A program made the position numbers and the translations under genes. This document shows positions 10,258 through 20,410 of a stretch of 64,000 nucleotides of DNA, in pieces. Source of the DNA: an uncultured Winogradskyella sp. Lineage in GTDB: Bacteria > Bacteroidota > Bacteroidia > Flavobacteriales > Flavobacteriaceae. Where the stretch lies: positions 1 through 64,000 of the forward strand of contig NZ_CANMJY010000001.1 in NCBI RefSeq assembly GCF_947498345.1. The letters are read 5' to 3'. The notes under the pieces were generated by a model. The model was not told the origin of the DNA, did not search any database, and saw only the letters and a list, made by a program, of their open reading frames with translations. How positions within the stretch are numbered: position 1 is the stretch's first letter; each line of letters opens with the position of its first letter.

Positions 10258-12831
10258 TTAAAATTGTTGTCCAATAATAAAGTGTGTTTCCCATTTTCTA
10301 GGCGATGTTCCATCGGGTAAATCATCAAAAGCGTGACCAAAATCTATACCAAGTAAACCAAAGGCTGGCATAAAAATACGTAATCCAACACCAGCCGATC
10401 TTCTTAAGTTAAAAGGATTAAAATCCTTAAAATCATTAAGAGATTGACCGCCTTCTAAAAATGAAAGTGCATAGATTTTTGCTTGAGCGCCTAAGGTAAT
10501 TGGATAACGCAACTCTAAAGAAAACTTATTATAGATTGAGCCACCATCTTGCGAAGATAAGGATTGATTAGGGTAACCACGTAGCTGAACGACTTCTCTT
10601 CCGTCTAATGCAAAATTTCCTAAGCCATCACCACCAACAAAGAAACGTTCAAATGGGATAACACCTCTATCGTTGTTATATGCTCCCAAAAATCCAAATT
10701 CTAAACTTGGTCTTAGGACTAATTTTTTTGTTAATGCAGTATACCAATCTGCTCTAAACTTAATTTTATAAAACTCTAACCACTTAAAACGTTCTTGGTC
10801 AATTTCGCCAATTCTTGCAAAATCGTCTGGATCGGCAGGATCTAATTGCTCACGTTCTTCTTTTAATGCTTTGTAATCTACACCATTAACCAGTGAGTAA
10901 GGAAAAGTAAATTTTGCTGAAGCCGTAAAGCTAGATCCACCTGTTGGAAATATAGGGTCTATTGATAGGTTATTTCTACTTAAACCTATAGTGTAGGATA
11001 AATTGTTAGAAGATCCATCCCCAAATGTAAATAAGCCCGTATTATAATTTTTTAAATCATAATGCTGATAACTTATGGCCTGAGATAATAAGAAATAATC
11101 ATCTGGTTTTCTAAGTCGTGTTGAAAGCCCTACAGTTAACCCAGTAATATTAAAACGCCTGTTTCTATCTGCTCTACGTGTCTGTGGATTAAATAAAAAT
11201 TGTCTGGAATATGAAAGTGATGTTGATAGCTGAAATGGTTTTTTGCCACCTAACCAAGGTTCGCTAAACGAAAAACTATAGGTTTGAAAAAACTGACTTG
11301 CCTGTAATCTTAGAGCTAAACTTTGGCCATCACCTCTGGGTACAGGCTTGTAAGCATCTTTTTTAAAAATATCTTTAATAGCAAAATTATTAAAAGATAA
11401 GCCTAAGGTACCAATGAAGCCACCACCACCATAACCTCCTTGTAGTTGTATTTGGCTAGAACCTTGTTCTACTACTTCATATTCTATATCTAATGTCCCT
11501 TCTACAGGGTTAGGGTTTTTTATGTTTGGTGTTAGTTGTTGGGCATCAAAAAAACCGAGTTGACCTAGTTCTCTTAATGTTCTAATGATATCTGACTTTC
11601 TGTATAATTCACCAGGTCGAGTTCTTATTTCTCTATATATTACATGGTCATTGGTAATATCATTACCTTTTACTGTAACATTATTAAAGTATGCAGGTTT
11701 ACCTTCTGAGATACGAATTTCCATATCTATGACATTACCATCTGCACTAACCTCAACAGGGTTAATAGTTGAGAACATATAACCAGTATTCTGATAGAGG
11801 TTGGTTAAATCTGCTGCATCAGGATTTTTAGTATCCGCTATGCGCTCTCTAAGCTCTACACCGTTATAAGTGTCTCCTTCTTTTATTCTTAGTACACTTG
11901 CCAATTGTCTGTCTGTATACACAGTATTACCAACAAAATCAATTTTACCGAAGGTGTACTTTTCGCCTTCTTCTACCTTGATGTTTAAGCTTATAGTTTT
12001 ATCATCGTTGTAAATAATTGAATCTGAAATAATCCTCGCATCTCTATAGCCATTCTCTTTGTATTTATCTACAACACTAACCAAATCAGTTCTAAAATCT
12101 TCTTCTATATATTTAGAGCGTTTTAAAATTCTGATAAAATTTCTCTTCTTCGTATTTTTCATGGCTTTACGAAGCTTTTTATCTTTCATCTTTTCATTGC
12201 CAACAAAGGTGATTTTTTTAATTTTTACTTTTTCGCCCTTGTCAATTTTTACAAGCATATTAACTCGCTCTTTCTCGAGAGAATCAACAACTTGGGTTGT
12301 TACAATGTTAACCTTAGTATTTAAAAATCCTTTTTCTTTGTATTTGTCGGTAAGATAATTTCGGGTTGTAGCAATAAGATTCTCGGTTACTTTTGCACCA
12401 GACTGGAGTTTATTTTCGCTAATAACCTCATCTTTTTTACGTTTCTTAATACCTTCTATTGTTACTTCATTGAGCTCTGGTAAATCGATAAGACGAATCT
12501 CTAAATCTGCAGTATTACCCTTAATATTTGTTATAAAAATATCTATACTACTAAATAGATTAGATTTCCATAATGTCTTTACTGCATTTGCAATTTTCTC
12601 TCCACCAACTTGTATTTCTTCATCTTTTCTCAGTTTAGAGTATGCAATGATGGTTTGTTCACTAAAGTTAGTGTTCCCCGTAACAGAAATGTTTTTGATT
12701 ATGTATTTTGCTCCACCTTCAACTTGGGCATTACCTACCAGTGAAATTGAAAAAAATAGTAAGGTACATATAAATTTAGTAAAGGTGCTCAATACTGATT
12801 TATTAGGTAAGTTGTTCGCTTGTTTTTCCAA
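10258..12831 (-). CDS. bamA: Outer membrane protein assembly factor BamA
   Basis: POTRA repeats and Omp85 barrel with VQLRGYPNQSLSSQDGG and GVGLRIFMPAFGLLGIDFGHAFD. Confidence 0.95.
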   Translation of the reverse strand: MEKQANNLPNKSVLSTFTKFICTLLFFSISLVGNAQVEGGAKYIIKNISVTGNTNFSEQTIIAYSKLRKDEEIQVGGEKIANAVKTLWKSNLFSSIDIFITNIKGNTADLEIRLIDLPELNEVTIEGIKKRKKDEVISENKLQSGAKVTENLIATTRNYLTDKYKEKGFLNTKVNIVTTQVVDSLEKERVNMLVKIDKGEKVKIKKITFVGNEKMKDKKLRKAMKNTKKRNFIRILKRSKYIEEDFRTDLVSVVDKYKENGYRDARIISDSIIYNDDKTISLNIKVEEGEKYTFGKIDFVGNTVYTDRQLASVLRIKEGDTYNGVELRERIADTKNPDAADLTNLYQNTGYMFSTINPVEVSADGNVIDMEIRISEGKPAYFNNVTVKGNDITNDHVIYREIRTRPGELYRKSDIIRTLRELGQLGFFDAQQLTPNIKNPNPVEGTLDIEYEVVEQGSSQIQLQGGYGGGGFIGTLGLSFNNFAIKDIFKKDAYKPVPRGDGQSLALRLQASQFFQTYSFSFSEPWLGGKKPFQLSTSLSYSRQFLFNPQTRRADRNRRFNITGLTVGLSTRLRKPDDYFLLSQAISYQHYDLKNYNTGLFTFGDGSSNNLSYTIGLSRNNLSIDPIFPTGGSSFTASAKFTFPYSLVNGVDYKALKEEREQLDPADPDDFARIGEIDQERFKWLEFYKIKFRADWYTALTKKLVLRPSLEFGFLGAYNNDRGVIPFERFFVGGDGLGNFALDGREVVQLRGYPNQSLSSQDGGSIYNKFSLELRYPITLGAQAKIYALSFLEGGQSLNDFKDFNPFNLRRSAGVGLRIFMPAFGLLGIDFGHAFDDLPDGTSPRKWETHFIIGQQF

Positions 12832-13543
12832 ATCTTCGTTCTCTATTTTGATAATTTATCAGCGCTTCGTATAAATCTTCTTTTTTAAAATCAGGCCATA
12901 AAATATCTGTAAAATATAATTCTGCATAGGCTATTTGCCATAGCAAAAAGTTACTGATGCGCTGCTCACCACTTGTGCGAATTAGCAGGTCTACATCTGG
13001 TAAATTTTGCGTGTAAAGATGCTTATTTATAATGGATTCGTCAATACTTTCTGTAGAAATTATATTATTTTTAACTTTAAGTGATAATTCTTTAATAACA
13101 TTAACAATTTCTTCACGAGAACCATAGCTTAATGCTAAAGTTAATGTCATATTCGTATTGTTTTTAGTTTTTTCTATAACATCTAAAAGTTCTTGATTTG
13201 CTTTTTTGGGTAGATCTTGTAGAGAACCAATTGCTGATAATTTTATATTGTTATCCTGTAAGGTTTTGATTTCCTTTTTTAAGGATTTTACCAAAAGCTT
13301 CATCAATGTCTGTACTTCTAATTTAGGTCTGTTCCAGTTTTCTGTAGAAAATGCATAAAGCGTTAGGTTTTTTATACCTAATTCAGCACTGGCTTCAACT
13401 ACTTGCCTTACAGCTTTAGTGCCATTTTCATGCCCTATAACACGCATAAAGCCTTGTTGTTTTGCCCAACGTCCATTTCCATCCATTATGATTGCCACAT
13501 GGTTTGGAAGTTTTTCTTTATTTATTTGTTCTTTAAGGCTCAT
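12803..13543 (-). CDS. uppS: Isoprenyl transferase (undecaprenyl diphosphate synthase family)
   Basis: HVAIIMDGNGRWAKQQG, TLYAFSTENWNRP, DLLIRTSGEQRISNFLLWQIAYAELYF; start at MSLKEQ. Confidence 0.95.
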   Translation of the reverse strand: MSLKEQINKEKLPNHVAIIMDGNGRWAKQQGFMRVIGHENGTKAVRQVVEASAELGIKNLTLYAFSTENWNRPKLEVQTLMKLLVKSLKKEIKTLQDNNIKLSAIGSLQDLPKKANQELLDVIEKTKNNTNMTLTLALSYGSREEIVNVIKELSLKVKNNIISTESIDESIINKHLYTQNLPDVDLLIRTSGEQRISNFLLWQIAYAELYFTDILWPDFKKEDLYEALINYQNRERRFGKTSEQLT

Positions 13544-13544
13544 G

Positions 13545-14234
13545 TTAAAAGTTACAATAGCAAGGTCTTCTACCAAAGGTGTAAGTTAATGTAATTCCTG
13601 AAAATACATACCAATCATTACTATTGGTATTACCAAAGCTTAAGTTTTCTCTAGATTCAGCGTCTGGTACACTCCCATCTAATTCGTCTGAAAATGTGTA
13701 TCGAGCCCCTATCTCTGCGGCCAAAACTAAATGATTAGAAATGTTGCTTTTATATCCTAAAACCATTGGAATGCCATAAGCCCAACTACTCGTATTTTCT
13801 GATGTATACTGTCCAGTAGTAGTGAAAAAGTAATTATCATGATTGGTTAAGGTGATACCAGAATAAAGATAAGGGGTACCTTTTATACCAGAAGTATGTA
13901 AATCAAAATCCCAAAACGTAAACTCCATACCTGCAGAAATTTCTAAAATACTAGTATTAAAGCTATACCCACGTTGTTTTCTCCTTGGATCATCAGATTT
14001 ACCATCTATACCTTCTAAATCAGAAAATATTACAGAGGCTCTAAACGAATGTCTGGGACTTCTGTTCCACTTTACTATAGCACCAAATGCAGCTTGATTA
14101 GGTGATATGTAATCCGTAGCTCCAACATCTCCTATAAAGTTACTTCCGCCAGCAAATATACCAACCTCATAGATTTGAGCACTAGTATTTTGGGTGAAAC
14201 ATATACTTATTAAAATTAGGATTAAATACCTCAT
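13545..14234 (-). CDS. DUF6089 family outer-membrane beta-barrel-like protein
   Basis: Signal peptide MRYLILILISICFTQNTSAQ, IYEVGIFAGGSNFIGDVGATDYI; conserved position between uppS and nadK. Confidence 0.8.
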   Translation of the reverse strand: MRYLILILISICFTQNTSAQIYEVGIFAGGSNFIGDVGATDYISPNQAAFGAIVKWNRSPRHSFRASVIFSDLEGIDGKSDDPRRKQRGYSFNTSILEISAGMEFTFWDFDLHTSGIKGTPYLYSGITLTNHDNYFFTTTGQYTSENTSSWAYGIPMVLGYKSNISNHLVLAAEIGARYTFSDELDGSVPDAESRENLSFGNTNSNDWYVFSGITLTYTFGRRPCYCNF

Positions 14235-14356
14235 AAATTTTTCAAAGTTTGCAAATATAACAATTCTGATTAGCCTATAACAATTTGACACAAAATGTCT
14301 TACAGATAAACAGTTTTTGCGAATATTTATTGTGCTAAAAGGGTGTGCATTTATGT

Positions 14357-15235
14357 TTAGTTACGTCGATCTTCTCCCCAAAGCAATTTTTTTCTGAGCG
14401 TATCTAAAAAGGTTTCATCTAAGCGTTCTACCATTTTAATTACAAAATCAGCTTTTTTCACAGTAACTGTTGTTGCATTTGAGAGTGTTACAATACGAGA
14501 ATCTAAAGACATTAAAAACTGATTTTCCCTACCATCTACTTTAAATGTTACCTCTGTGTTGTCTGGTATAATTAAAGGTCGGGCGCTGAGGTTATGAGGG
14601 GCGATTGGTGTTAATGCAAAGTTGTTGGCATCTGGGGCTATTACGGGACCTCCACAACTTAAAGAATAACCTGTAGAACCAGTTGGTGTAGAAAGTATTA
14701 AGCCATCAGCCCAATACGAGGTTAAATACTCATTATTGAGATGTGTTTGTACCGTAATCATCGAGGTAGTATTCTTTCTGCTTAAGGCAATCTCATTAAG
14801 AGCAAAGTTAATGTGTTCTACATTGTCATTTTTTGGTGTAGTTTCTACACTGAGTAACGTGCGTTCAGAAATTTTATAATCTCCTTTAAATATTTCCGAA
14901 AGGGCAGTTTCAATTTCATCTGTTTGTATGGTGGCTAAAAACCCTAGTCTTCCAGTATTAATACCTACTATCGGAATTCCTAAATCCCTTACATAAGTAA
15001 TGGCTCTTAGAATTGTTCCATCTCCACCAATACTTATTAGTAAATTAAAGCTATCATCTAATTCACTAAATTTTTTAATCGCAGAATTATTCTGTATCGT
15101 AGCATTTAGAGTTTTTAAAAACGTTGTCTCAATTAATACATCAACTTCTTTTTTAATTAGAAAACCGAGAAGTTGCTCTACTGCTTTTTGAGATGTGTCT
15201 TTAATATAATTCTGACCATAGATGGCTACCTTCAT
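14357..15235 (-). CDS. nadK: NAD kinase
   Basis: LISIGGDGTILRA, NTGRLGFLA, STPTGSTGYSLSCGGP. Confidence 0.95.
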   Translation of the reverse strand: MKVAIYGQNYIKDTSQKAVEQLLGFLIKKEVDVLIETTFLKTLNATIQNNSAIKKFSELDDSFNLLISIGGDGTILRAITYVRDLGIPIVGINTGRLGFLATIQTDEIETALSEIFKGDYKISERTLLSVETTPKNDNVEHINFALNEIALSRKNTTSMITVQTHLNNEYLTSYWADGLILSTPTGSTGYSLSCGGPVIAPDANNFALTPIAPHNLSARPLIIPDNTEVTFKVDGRENQFLMSLDSRIVTLSNATTVTVKKADFVIKMVERLDETFLDTLRKKLLWGEDRRN

Positions 15236-15238
15236 ATT

Positions 15239-15919
15239 TTACATATTTAGATATTTGTTAAGATACTGAGAGCGTTCTTTTAAGCTTTCGATGTACGAAT
15301 CTTCTTCGTGCCCAGAAACAATATTATAACTATAACGTCTAAAGGTTTGAATAATCTCGTTAAGGCTCGCATTACTAATTTTAATGGTAATTCTTGCTAA
15401 ATCACTATCCATTTTAGAAATAAACGCACCTAACAACTTAGCATCGTTTGACTCAATAATTTGGCTGATTTCACTAAAGGAATAATCATTAATACCTTTC
15501 TCGACTATTAAAATACCTCCAGGTTCCGAAAAGAAAGGCGTTTCATTAAATAAATGTATAATATCATTAAGCTCATAATAGCCTAAATATTTATTATTCT
15601 TATCTAAGACAGGCATAATGTTAGAGTCATTTTGAGCAAAAGCTTCAAGAACATCTAACCAATTAGTTGATGGTCTTACAAAAAAACCTTCGATGGTATA
15701 ATTGCAATCACTTATAGATTTAGCACCATCAAAACAATGTGCATCAGTTTCAGAAATACAACCCATGTATATACCATTGTTTTGAATTGGGATATGAGAA
15801 TAGGTTAACTGATTAAATAGCATTTGTAAGTCACTGATTTTATCAGTAATATTTAATGGTTTTATGTCATTGATAACAAAATCCTGTAACTGCATAAGTA
15901 GAGTTTGAATATCTTGCAA
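15239..15919 (-). CDS. CBS domain-containing protein
   Basis: Two CBS-like repeats (NDSNIMPVLDKNNKYLGYYELNDII); adjacent to nadK. Confidence 0.85.
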   Translation of the reverse strand: MQDIQTLLMQLQDFVINDIKPLNITDKISDLQMLFNQLTYSHIPIQNNGIYMGCISETDAHCFDGAKSISDCNYTIEGFFVRPSTNWLDVLEAFAQNDSNIMPVLDKNNKYLGYYELNDIIHLFNETPFFSEPGGILIVEKGINDYSFSEISQIIESNDAKLLGAFISKMDSDLARITIKISNASLNEIIQTFRRYSYNIVSGHEEDSYIESLKERSQYLNKYLNM

Positions 15920-15985
15920 ATTAATTAAAAATAACCATAAAATGGATGTTCGTCTTTGTATTTTTGTAATTCAAATTCTAATAAA

Positions 15986-16699
15986 ATGGCAAAGTTAAGT
16001 GTTAATATAAATAAGATTGCAACACTGAGAAATAGTAGAGGTGGAGATGTTCCAAATGTAGTGCAATTTGCAAAAGATGTTCAGCGTTTTGGTGCTGAAG
16101 GTGTTACTATTCATCCAAGGCCAGATGAACGCCATATTCGTTATCAAGACGCATTTGATTTAAAACCTGAGGTTTATACAGAATATAACATAGAAGGCAA
16201 CCCTATACCAAAATTTATAGATATGGTTTTAGAAATAAAGCCAACACAAGTTACTTTAGTGCCAGATGCTGAAGATGCAATTACATCTAATGCAGGTTGG
16301 AATACCGTAAAACATAAAGATTTTCTGATTGAAGTGATTAAAGAGTTTAAAAATAATGGAATTAGGACGTCTATTTTTGTTGATCCAGATCTACACCAAA
16401 TTGAAGGTGCTAAAGAAACAGGCACTGATCGTATAGAGTTATACACTGAGGCTTATGCACATCAATATAGTTTAGGTAATAAAGAAGCAATAAAACCTTA
16501 CATGGCATGTGCTGGCTTGGCTAATGCACTACAGTTAGGAATCAATGCAGGTCATGATTTGTCTTTAGATAATATAAAATTCTTTAAAGAGAATATTACA
16601 GGTTTGTTAGAAGTTTCTATCGGGCACGCTTTGATTGCTGAAAGCTTATACATAGGTGTGGAGAATGTTATAGAAATGTATCTGGATAAATTGAAATGA
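15986..16699 (+). CDS. pdxJ: Pyridoxine 5'-phosphate synthase
   Basis: KLSVNINKIATLRNSRGG, VTIHPRPDERHI, GHDLSLDNI; ATG at 15986 preferred over ORF start 15956. Confidence 0.95.
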   Translation: MAKLSVNINKIATLRNSRGGDVPNVVQFAKDVQRFGAEGVTIHPRPDERHIRYQDAFDLKPEVYTEYNIEGNPIPKFIDMVLEIKPTQVTLVPDAEDAITSNAGWNTVKHKDFLIEVIKEFKNNGIRTSIFVDPDLHQIEGAKETGTDRIELYTEAYAHQYSLGNKEAIKPYMACAGLANALQLGINAGHDLSLDNIKFFKENITGLLEVSIGHALIAESLYIGVENVIEMYLDKLK

Positions 16700-17460
16700 T
16701 TTTACATTCTAATATAATAGGAGAAGGAAAGCCTTTAATAATTCTTCATGGATTTTTAGGCATGGGTGATAACTGGAAAACTTTAGCCAGAAAGTTTTCC
16801 GAATCTAATTTTCAAGCTCATTTAGTAGATCAACGTAATCATGGTCGAAGTTTCCATGCTGATACTTTTGATTATGAGTTAATGGCTAATGATTTAAAGT
16901 ATTATTGTGACGAAAATAATCTAAGTGACATTATATTGTTAGGTCATTCTATGGGTGGAAAAACAGCGATGTTGTTTGCTGCTAACTACCCAGAACTGGT
17001 TGACAAGCTTTTAGTTGCTGATATTTCGCCAAGATATTATCCTGTTCATCATGATGTTATTTTAGAAGGGTTGAGTCAGTTAGATTTTACTTTTGTAAAA
17101 ACCAGACTTGAAGCAGACCAGGTTCTGGAGTCTTATGTGTCTGATAATGGCACAAGGCAATTTTTATTAAAAAACCTATATTGGGTAGAAAAAGGGCAAT
17201 TAGGATTACGTATCAATTTATCGATTTTAAAGGAAAATGTTTCAGAGGTAGGTGAAGCATTACCAATACATGCAACTTTTCAGAAAAAGACTTTGTTTTT
17301 AAAAGGAGATAAATCTGAATATATTGGAGAATCAGATGAAGCTATTATACGACTCCATTTTCCAAATTCAAAAATAGTAACTATTACTAATGCTGGCCAT
17401 TGGCTGCATGCTGAAAATCCTCAAGACTTTTATAATGCAGTAATGGATTTTGTTCAATAA
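16696..17460 (+). CDS. Alpha/beta fold hydrolase (YbfF-like)
   Basis: LHGFLGMGDNWKTLA, DQRNHGRS, GHSMGGKTAM; overlaps pdxJ stop. Confidence 0.9.
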   Translation: MILHSNIIGEGKPLIILHGFLGMGDNWKTLARKFSESNFQAHLVDQRNHGRSFHADTFDYELMANDLKYYCDENNLSDIILLGHSMGGKTAMLFAANYPELVDKLLVADISPRYYPVHHDVILEGLSQLDFTFVKTRLEADQVLESYVSDNGTRQFLLKNLYWVEKGQLGLRINLSILKENVSEVGEALPIHATFQKKTLFLKGDKSEYIGESDEAIIRLHFPNSKIVTITNAGHWLHAENPQDFYNAVMDFVQ

Positions 17461-17478
17461 AAATTAATCATTTTCTAC

Positions 17479-18555
17479 ATGAAAAACTTTTTTCTAGTTA
17501 CCATATTTCTCCTCAGTTTTCAATTATTCTTTGCTCAAAGTCGACCAGATGATGGGCCTTTTAAAGATTATCATGATACTGGCGAGTTAATGTTAGAGGG
17601 TCAATATAAAAATGGTAAACGTGTTGGTGAGTGGAAAGGGTATAATAAAAAAGGTCAAGTGGTTAATATATCGAGTTTTACAAATGGTAAAAAGAATATC
17701 CCTGAGATTTCTTTTTTTGATAATGGTACAGTTAAACGGAAAACAGAGAGAGAAGGTGATATTTATATAGTAAGAGCATATTATGAGTCTGGCAAGTTGT
17801 TTTACGAACGCGCATATATGAGTGGGTATTATAAACAATATACCGAAGAAGGGAAACTGAAAATCGAAGCTAATTATAAGGACTTTCAACTTTACGGTAA
17901 ATGGAAATCTTATAACGAAGATGAGAATTTAGATTGGAGTATCAGTTATGAAAATGGATATAGAAACGGTGTTTATCAAAATTATTATAATAATGGACAA
18001 CTAAAAGTCCAAGGTGTAATTTTAAATGACAGAAAAAATGGCGAAGAAAAACGTTACGATGAATCAGGAAATTTAGTTTGGAAAGGTTACTACCAAAATG
18101 ATGAATTTGTAAAGACTTGGATTAAATATAATGAGAAAGGCAAAAAGATTAAAAAAGTAAATACCAAAAAAGAAAAATTAGAAATATTACCGACTAAAGT
18201 AGTAGATGGGGTTATAGAAAAAGTACCAGTTTTTCCAGGTTGCGAAGAGGTTTTTGGAAATAGATCGCGTAAAAAATGTATGAGTCAAAGAGTGGCTGAG
18301 CATATTATCTCAAATTTTGATAAAAGAAAAATAGCTAATTTAGGCTTGTCACCTGGTAGAAAACGAATTTTTGTAAAATTTAAAGTTGATAAATCTGGTA
18401 AACTAAAAGCTATTCAGGCAAGAGGTCCGCATCCAGCCATTGAACGAGAAGCAATACGAATTATTAAATTGTTGCCCAATTTAGAACCAGGTACCCAAAG
18501 AGGTAAACCGGTTACAGTGCCTTATTCATTGCCTATTGTTTTTGTTGTAGAATAA
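17479..18555 (+). CDS. MORN-type repeat protein with TonB C-terminal domain (energy transducer TonB-like)
   Basis: Repeated YxNGxxxGxW motifs and C-terminal GRKRIFVKFKVDKSGKLKAIQARGPHPAIEREAIRIIKLLP. Confidence 0.8.
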   Translation: MKNFFLVTIFLLSFQLFFAQSRPDDGPFKDYHDTGELMLEGQYKNGKRVGEWKGYNKKGQVVNISSFTNGKKNIPEISFFDNGTVKRKTEREGDIYIVRAYYESGKLFYERAYMSGYYKQYTEEGKLKIEANYKDFQLYGKWKSYNEDENLDWSISYENGYRNGVYQNYYNNGQLKVQGVILNDRKNGEEKRYDESGNLVWKGYYQNDEFVKTWIKYNEKGKKIKKVNTKKEKLEILPTKVVDGVIEKVPVFPGCEEVFGNRSRKKCMSQRVAEHIISNFDKRKIANLGLSPGRKRIFVKFKVDKSGKLKAIQARGPHPAIEREAIRIIKLLPNLEPGTQRGKPVTVPYSLPIVFVVE

Positions 18556-18573
18556 TTTTGTTAGATTAGTAAT

Positions 18574-18921
18574 ATGAATTTAATCATCAAACTTTTATTA
18601 AATGCAGTTGCCGTATTTGTGCTAGCAGAAATCTTAAATGGAGTTTATGTAGATAACTATATAACATCATTAATTGTTGCTGCTGTAATTTCAATACTTA
18701 ATGTATTAGTGAAACCAGTTTTAGTGTTATTAACTTTGCCAGTTACCATCCTTACGCTAGGTCTGTTTTTATTTGTAATTAATGCATTGATTATTTTGTT
18801 AGCAGATAAGCTTGTTGATGGCTTTAGAGTAGATGGTATATGGACAGCCATCCTTTTTAGTATTCTCTTGTGTATCCTTCAATCCTTATTGCATTCCTTC
18901 TTAAAAAAGGATAAAAAGTAG
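18574..18921 (+). CDS. Phage holin family (PF04020/YvlD-like) membrane protein
   Basis: MNLIIKLLLNAVAVFVLAEILNGVYVDNYITSLIVAAVISILNVLVKPVLVLLTLP. Confidence 0.85.
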   Translation: MNLIIKLLLNAVAVFVLAEILNGVYVDNYITSLIVAAVISILNVLVKPVLVLLTLPVTILTLGLFLFVINALIILLADKLVDGFRVDGIWTAILFSILLCILQSLLHSFLKKDKK

Positions 18922-18948
18922 CTGTAATACAAAGACTTAAAACTATTG

Positions 18949-18976
18949 TTGAGTTGTAAAAAATATTGTATTTTTG
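18949..18976 (+). promoter_or_regulatory. Bacteroidota primary sigma promoter for tig
   Basis: TTG (18949-18951), 17-nt spacer, TATTTTTG (18969-18976), matching TTG-N17/19-TAnnTTTG. Confidence 0.75.
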
Positions 18977-19001
18977 CAGCCCAATTTTAGTTTCAATAAT
19001 A

Positions 19002-20324
19002 ATGAACATTACAAGAGAAAACATCGATGCATTAAATGCAGTTGTAAAAGTGGATATCGCTAAAGAAGATTATAGCGATAAAGTAGAGAAAATCTTAACA
19101 GATTACCGTAAATCAGCTAATATTCCTGGATTTAGAAAAGGACATGTGCCAATGGGAATGGTTAAGAAGCAATATGGTAAAGCGGTATTGGTAGATGAGG
19201 TTAATAAATTACTTCAAGATGCTTTAGGGAAATATCTGGTAGAAGAAAAATTAGATGTTTTGGGTAACCCACTACCAAAACCACAAGATGATTTAGATTG
19301 GGATGCTGACGCATTCTCTTTTGAATTTGAATTAGGTTTAGCACCAGAATTTGATGTGAAACTAAAAGGAAAAAAAGCAATTACACATTACAGCATCGTT
19401 GCTGATGACAAGATGATTGATAATCAGGTTGAGCACATCCAAAAACAATATGGGAAGCTTATTTCTCAGACCGAGGTTGCCAAAGACTCTGAAATTACAG
19501 GAAAATTTACTAACGCAGAAAAAGGTATTGAGAACATAGCAACATTCACTTTAGATAAGCTAAAAGGAAAAACAAATCCGAAGAAATTTATCGGAGCTAA
19601 AGTAGGTGATGTTATTACTTTAAAAACAAAAGGTCTTTTTAATGACGATCACGATTTAATGACGTTTTTAAAAGTATCTCATGATGATGCTCATGGACTA
19701 GCTATTGATGTTAATTTTGAAGTATCAGAAATCAATAAACGCGAATTAGCAGATCTAGATCAAGAGTTATTTGATAAACTTTTTGGATCTAAAGCTATAA
19801 CCTCTGTGACTGAGTTAAAAGCTAAAATTAAGGAAGATTCTGAAAAGCAATTTGCACAACAAGGTGATCAGAAATTATTAAATGACGTTACTGAGTACCT
19901 GGTTGAAAGTACAAAGTTTGATTTACCAGCTGAGTTTCTTAAAAAATGGATGCAAACTGCAGGTGAAGAGCCAATGACTGAAGAGCAAGCAAAGGAAGAA
20001 TATGAAAAGTCTGAAAAAAGCATGCGCTATCAGTTAATAGAAGGTAAATTAATTCAAGAACACAACCTACAAGTTCAGTTTGAAGAACTAAAGGCTTACT
20101 CTATGGAAATGATTAAAGGGCAGATGGCACAATTTGGTCAAATGAACCCTTCTGAAAAAGAATTAGAAGACATAGCAGCTCGTATTTTAGGAAATCAGGA
20201 AGAGGTTAAAAGACTGTCTGAACAATTAATGAGTCAAAAATTATTAAACCTATATAAATCTGAAGCAAATCTTAAGACAAAAGAAATCACTTATGATGAT
20301 TTTGTAAAAGAGTTCTACAGTTAA
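19002..20324 (+). CDS. tig: Trigger factor
   Basis: MNITRENIDALNAVVKVDIAKEDY, IPGFRKGHVPMGMVKKQYG; ATG at 19002, not ORF start 18966. Confidence 0.9.
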   Translation: MNITRENIDALNAVVKVDIAKEDYSDKVEKILTDYRKSANIPGFRKGHVPMGMVKKQYGKAVLVDEVNKLLQDALGKYLVEEKLDVLGNPLPKPQDDLDWDADAFSFEFELGLAPEFDVKLKGKKAITHYSIVADDKMIDNQVEHIQKQYGKLISQTEVAKDSEITGKFTNAEKGIENIATFTLDKLKGKTNPKKFIGAKVGDVITLKTKGLFNDDHDLMTFLKVSHDDAHGLAIDVNFEVSEINKRELADLDQELFDKLFGSKAITSVTELKAKIKEDSEKQFAQQGDQKLLNDVTEYLVESTKFDLPAEFLKKWMQTAGEEPMTEEQAKEEYEKSEKSMRYQLIEGKLIQEHNLQVQFEELKAYSMEMIKGQMAQFGQMNPSEKELEDIAARILGNQEEVKRLSEQLMSQKLLNLYKSEANLKTKEITYDDFVKEFYS

Positions 20325-20351
20325 TGGGTATAGAATAAATTAGTATCTTTA

Positions 20352-20386
20352 AGGCGTAGAACTCAATAGTTTTACGCTTTTTTTTT
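20352..20386 (+). terminator. Intrinsic terminator after tig
   Basis: GCGTAGAACT-CAAT-AGTTTTACGC followed by 9 T. Confidence 0.8.
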
Positions 20387-20410
20387 AATCAAAAAACAAA
20401 TTGAAATTAA

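Noticed and set aside
12803-12831. 29-bp overlap between uppS and bamA as possible translational coupling
   Set aside because: Start of bamA is uncertain; overlap may disappear with a downstream start
11585-12874. Several plus-strand ORFs (65, 99, 134 aa) opposite bamA
   Set aside because: Shadow ORFs of a highly conserved gene
18574-18921. Prophage remnant suggested by 'phage holin family' name
   Set aside because: PF04020-type proteins are ordinary chromosomal membrane proteins; no other phage genes nearby
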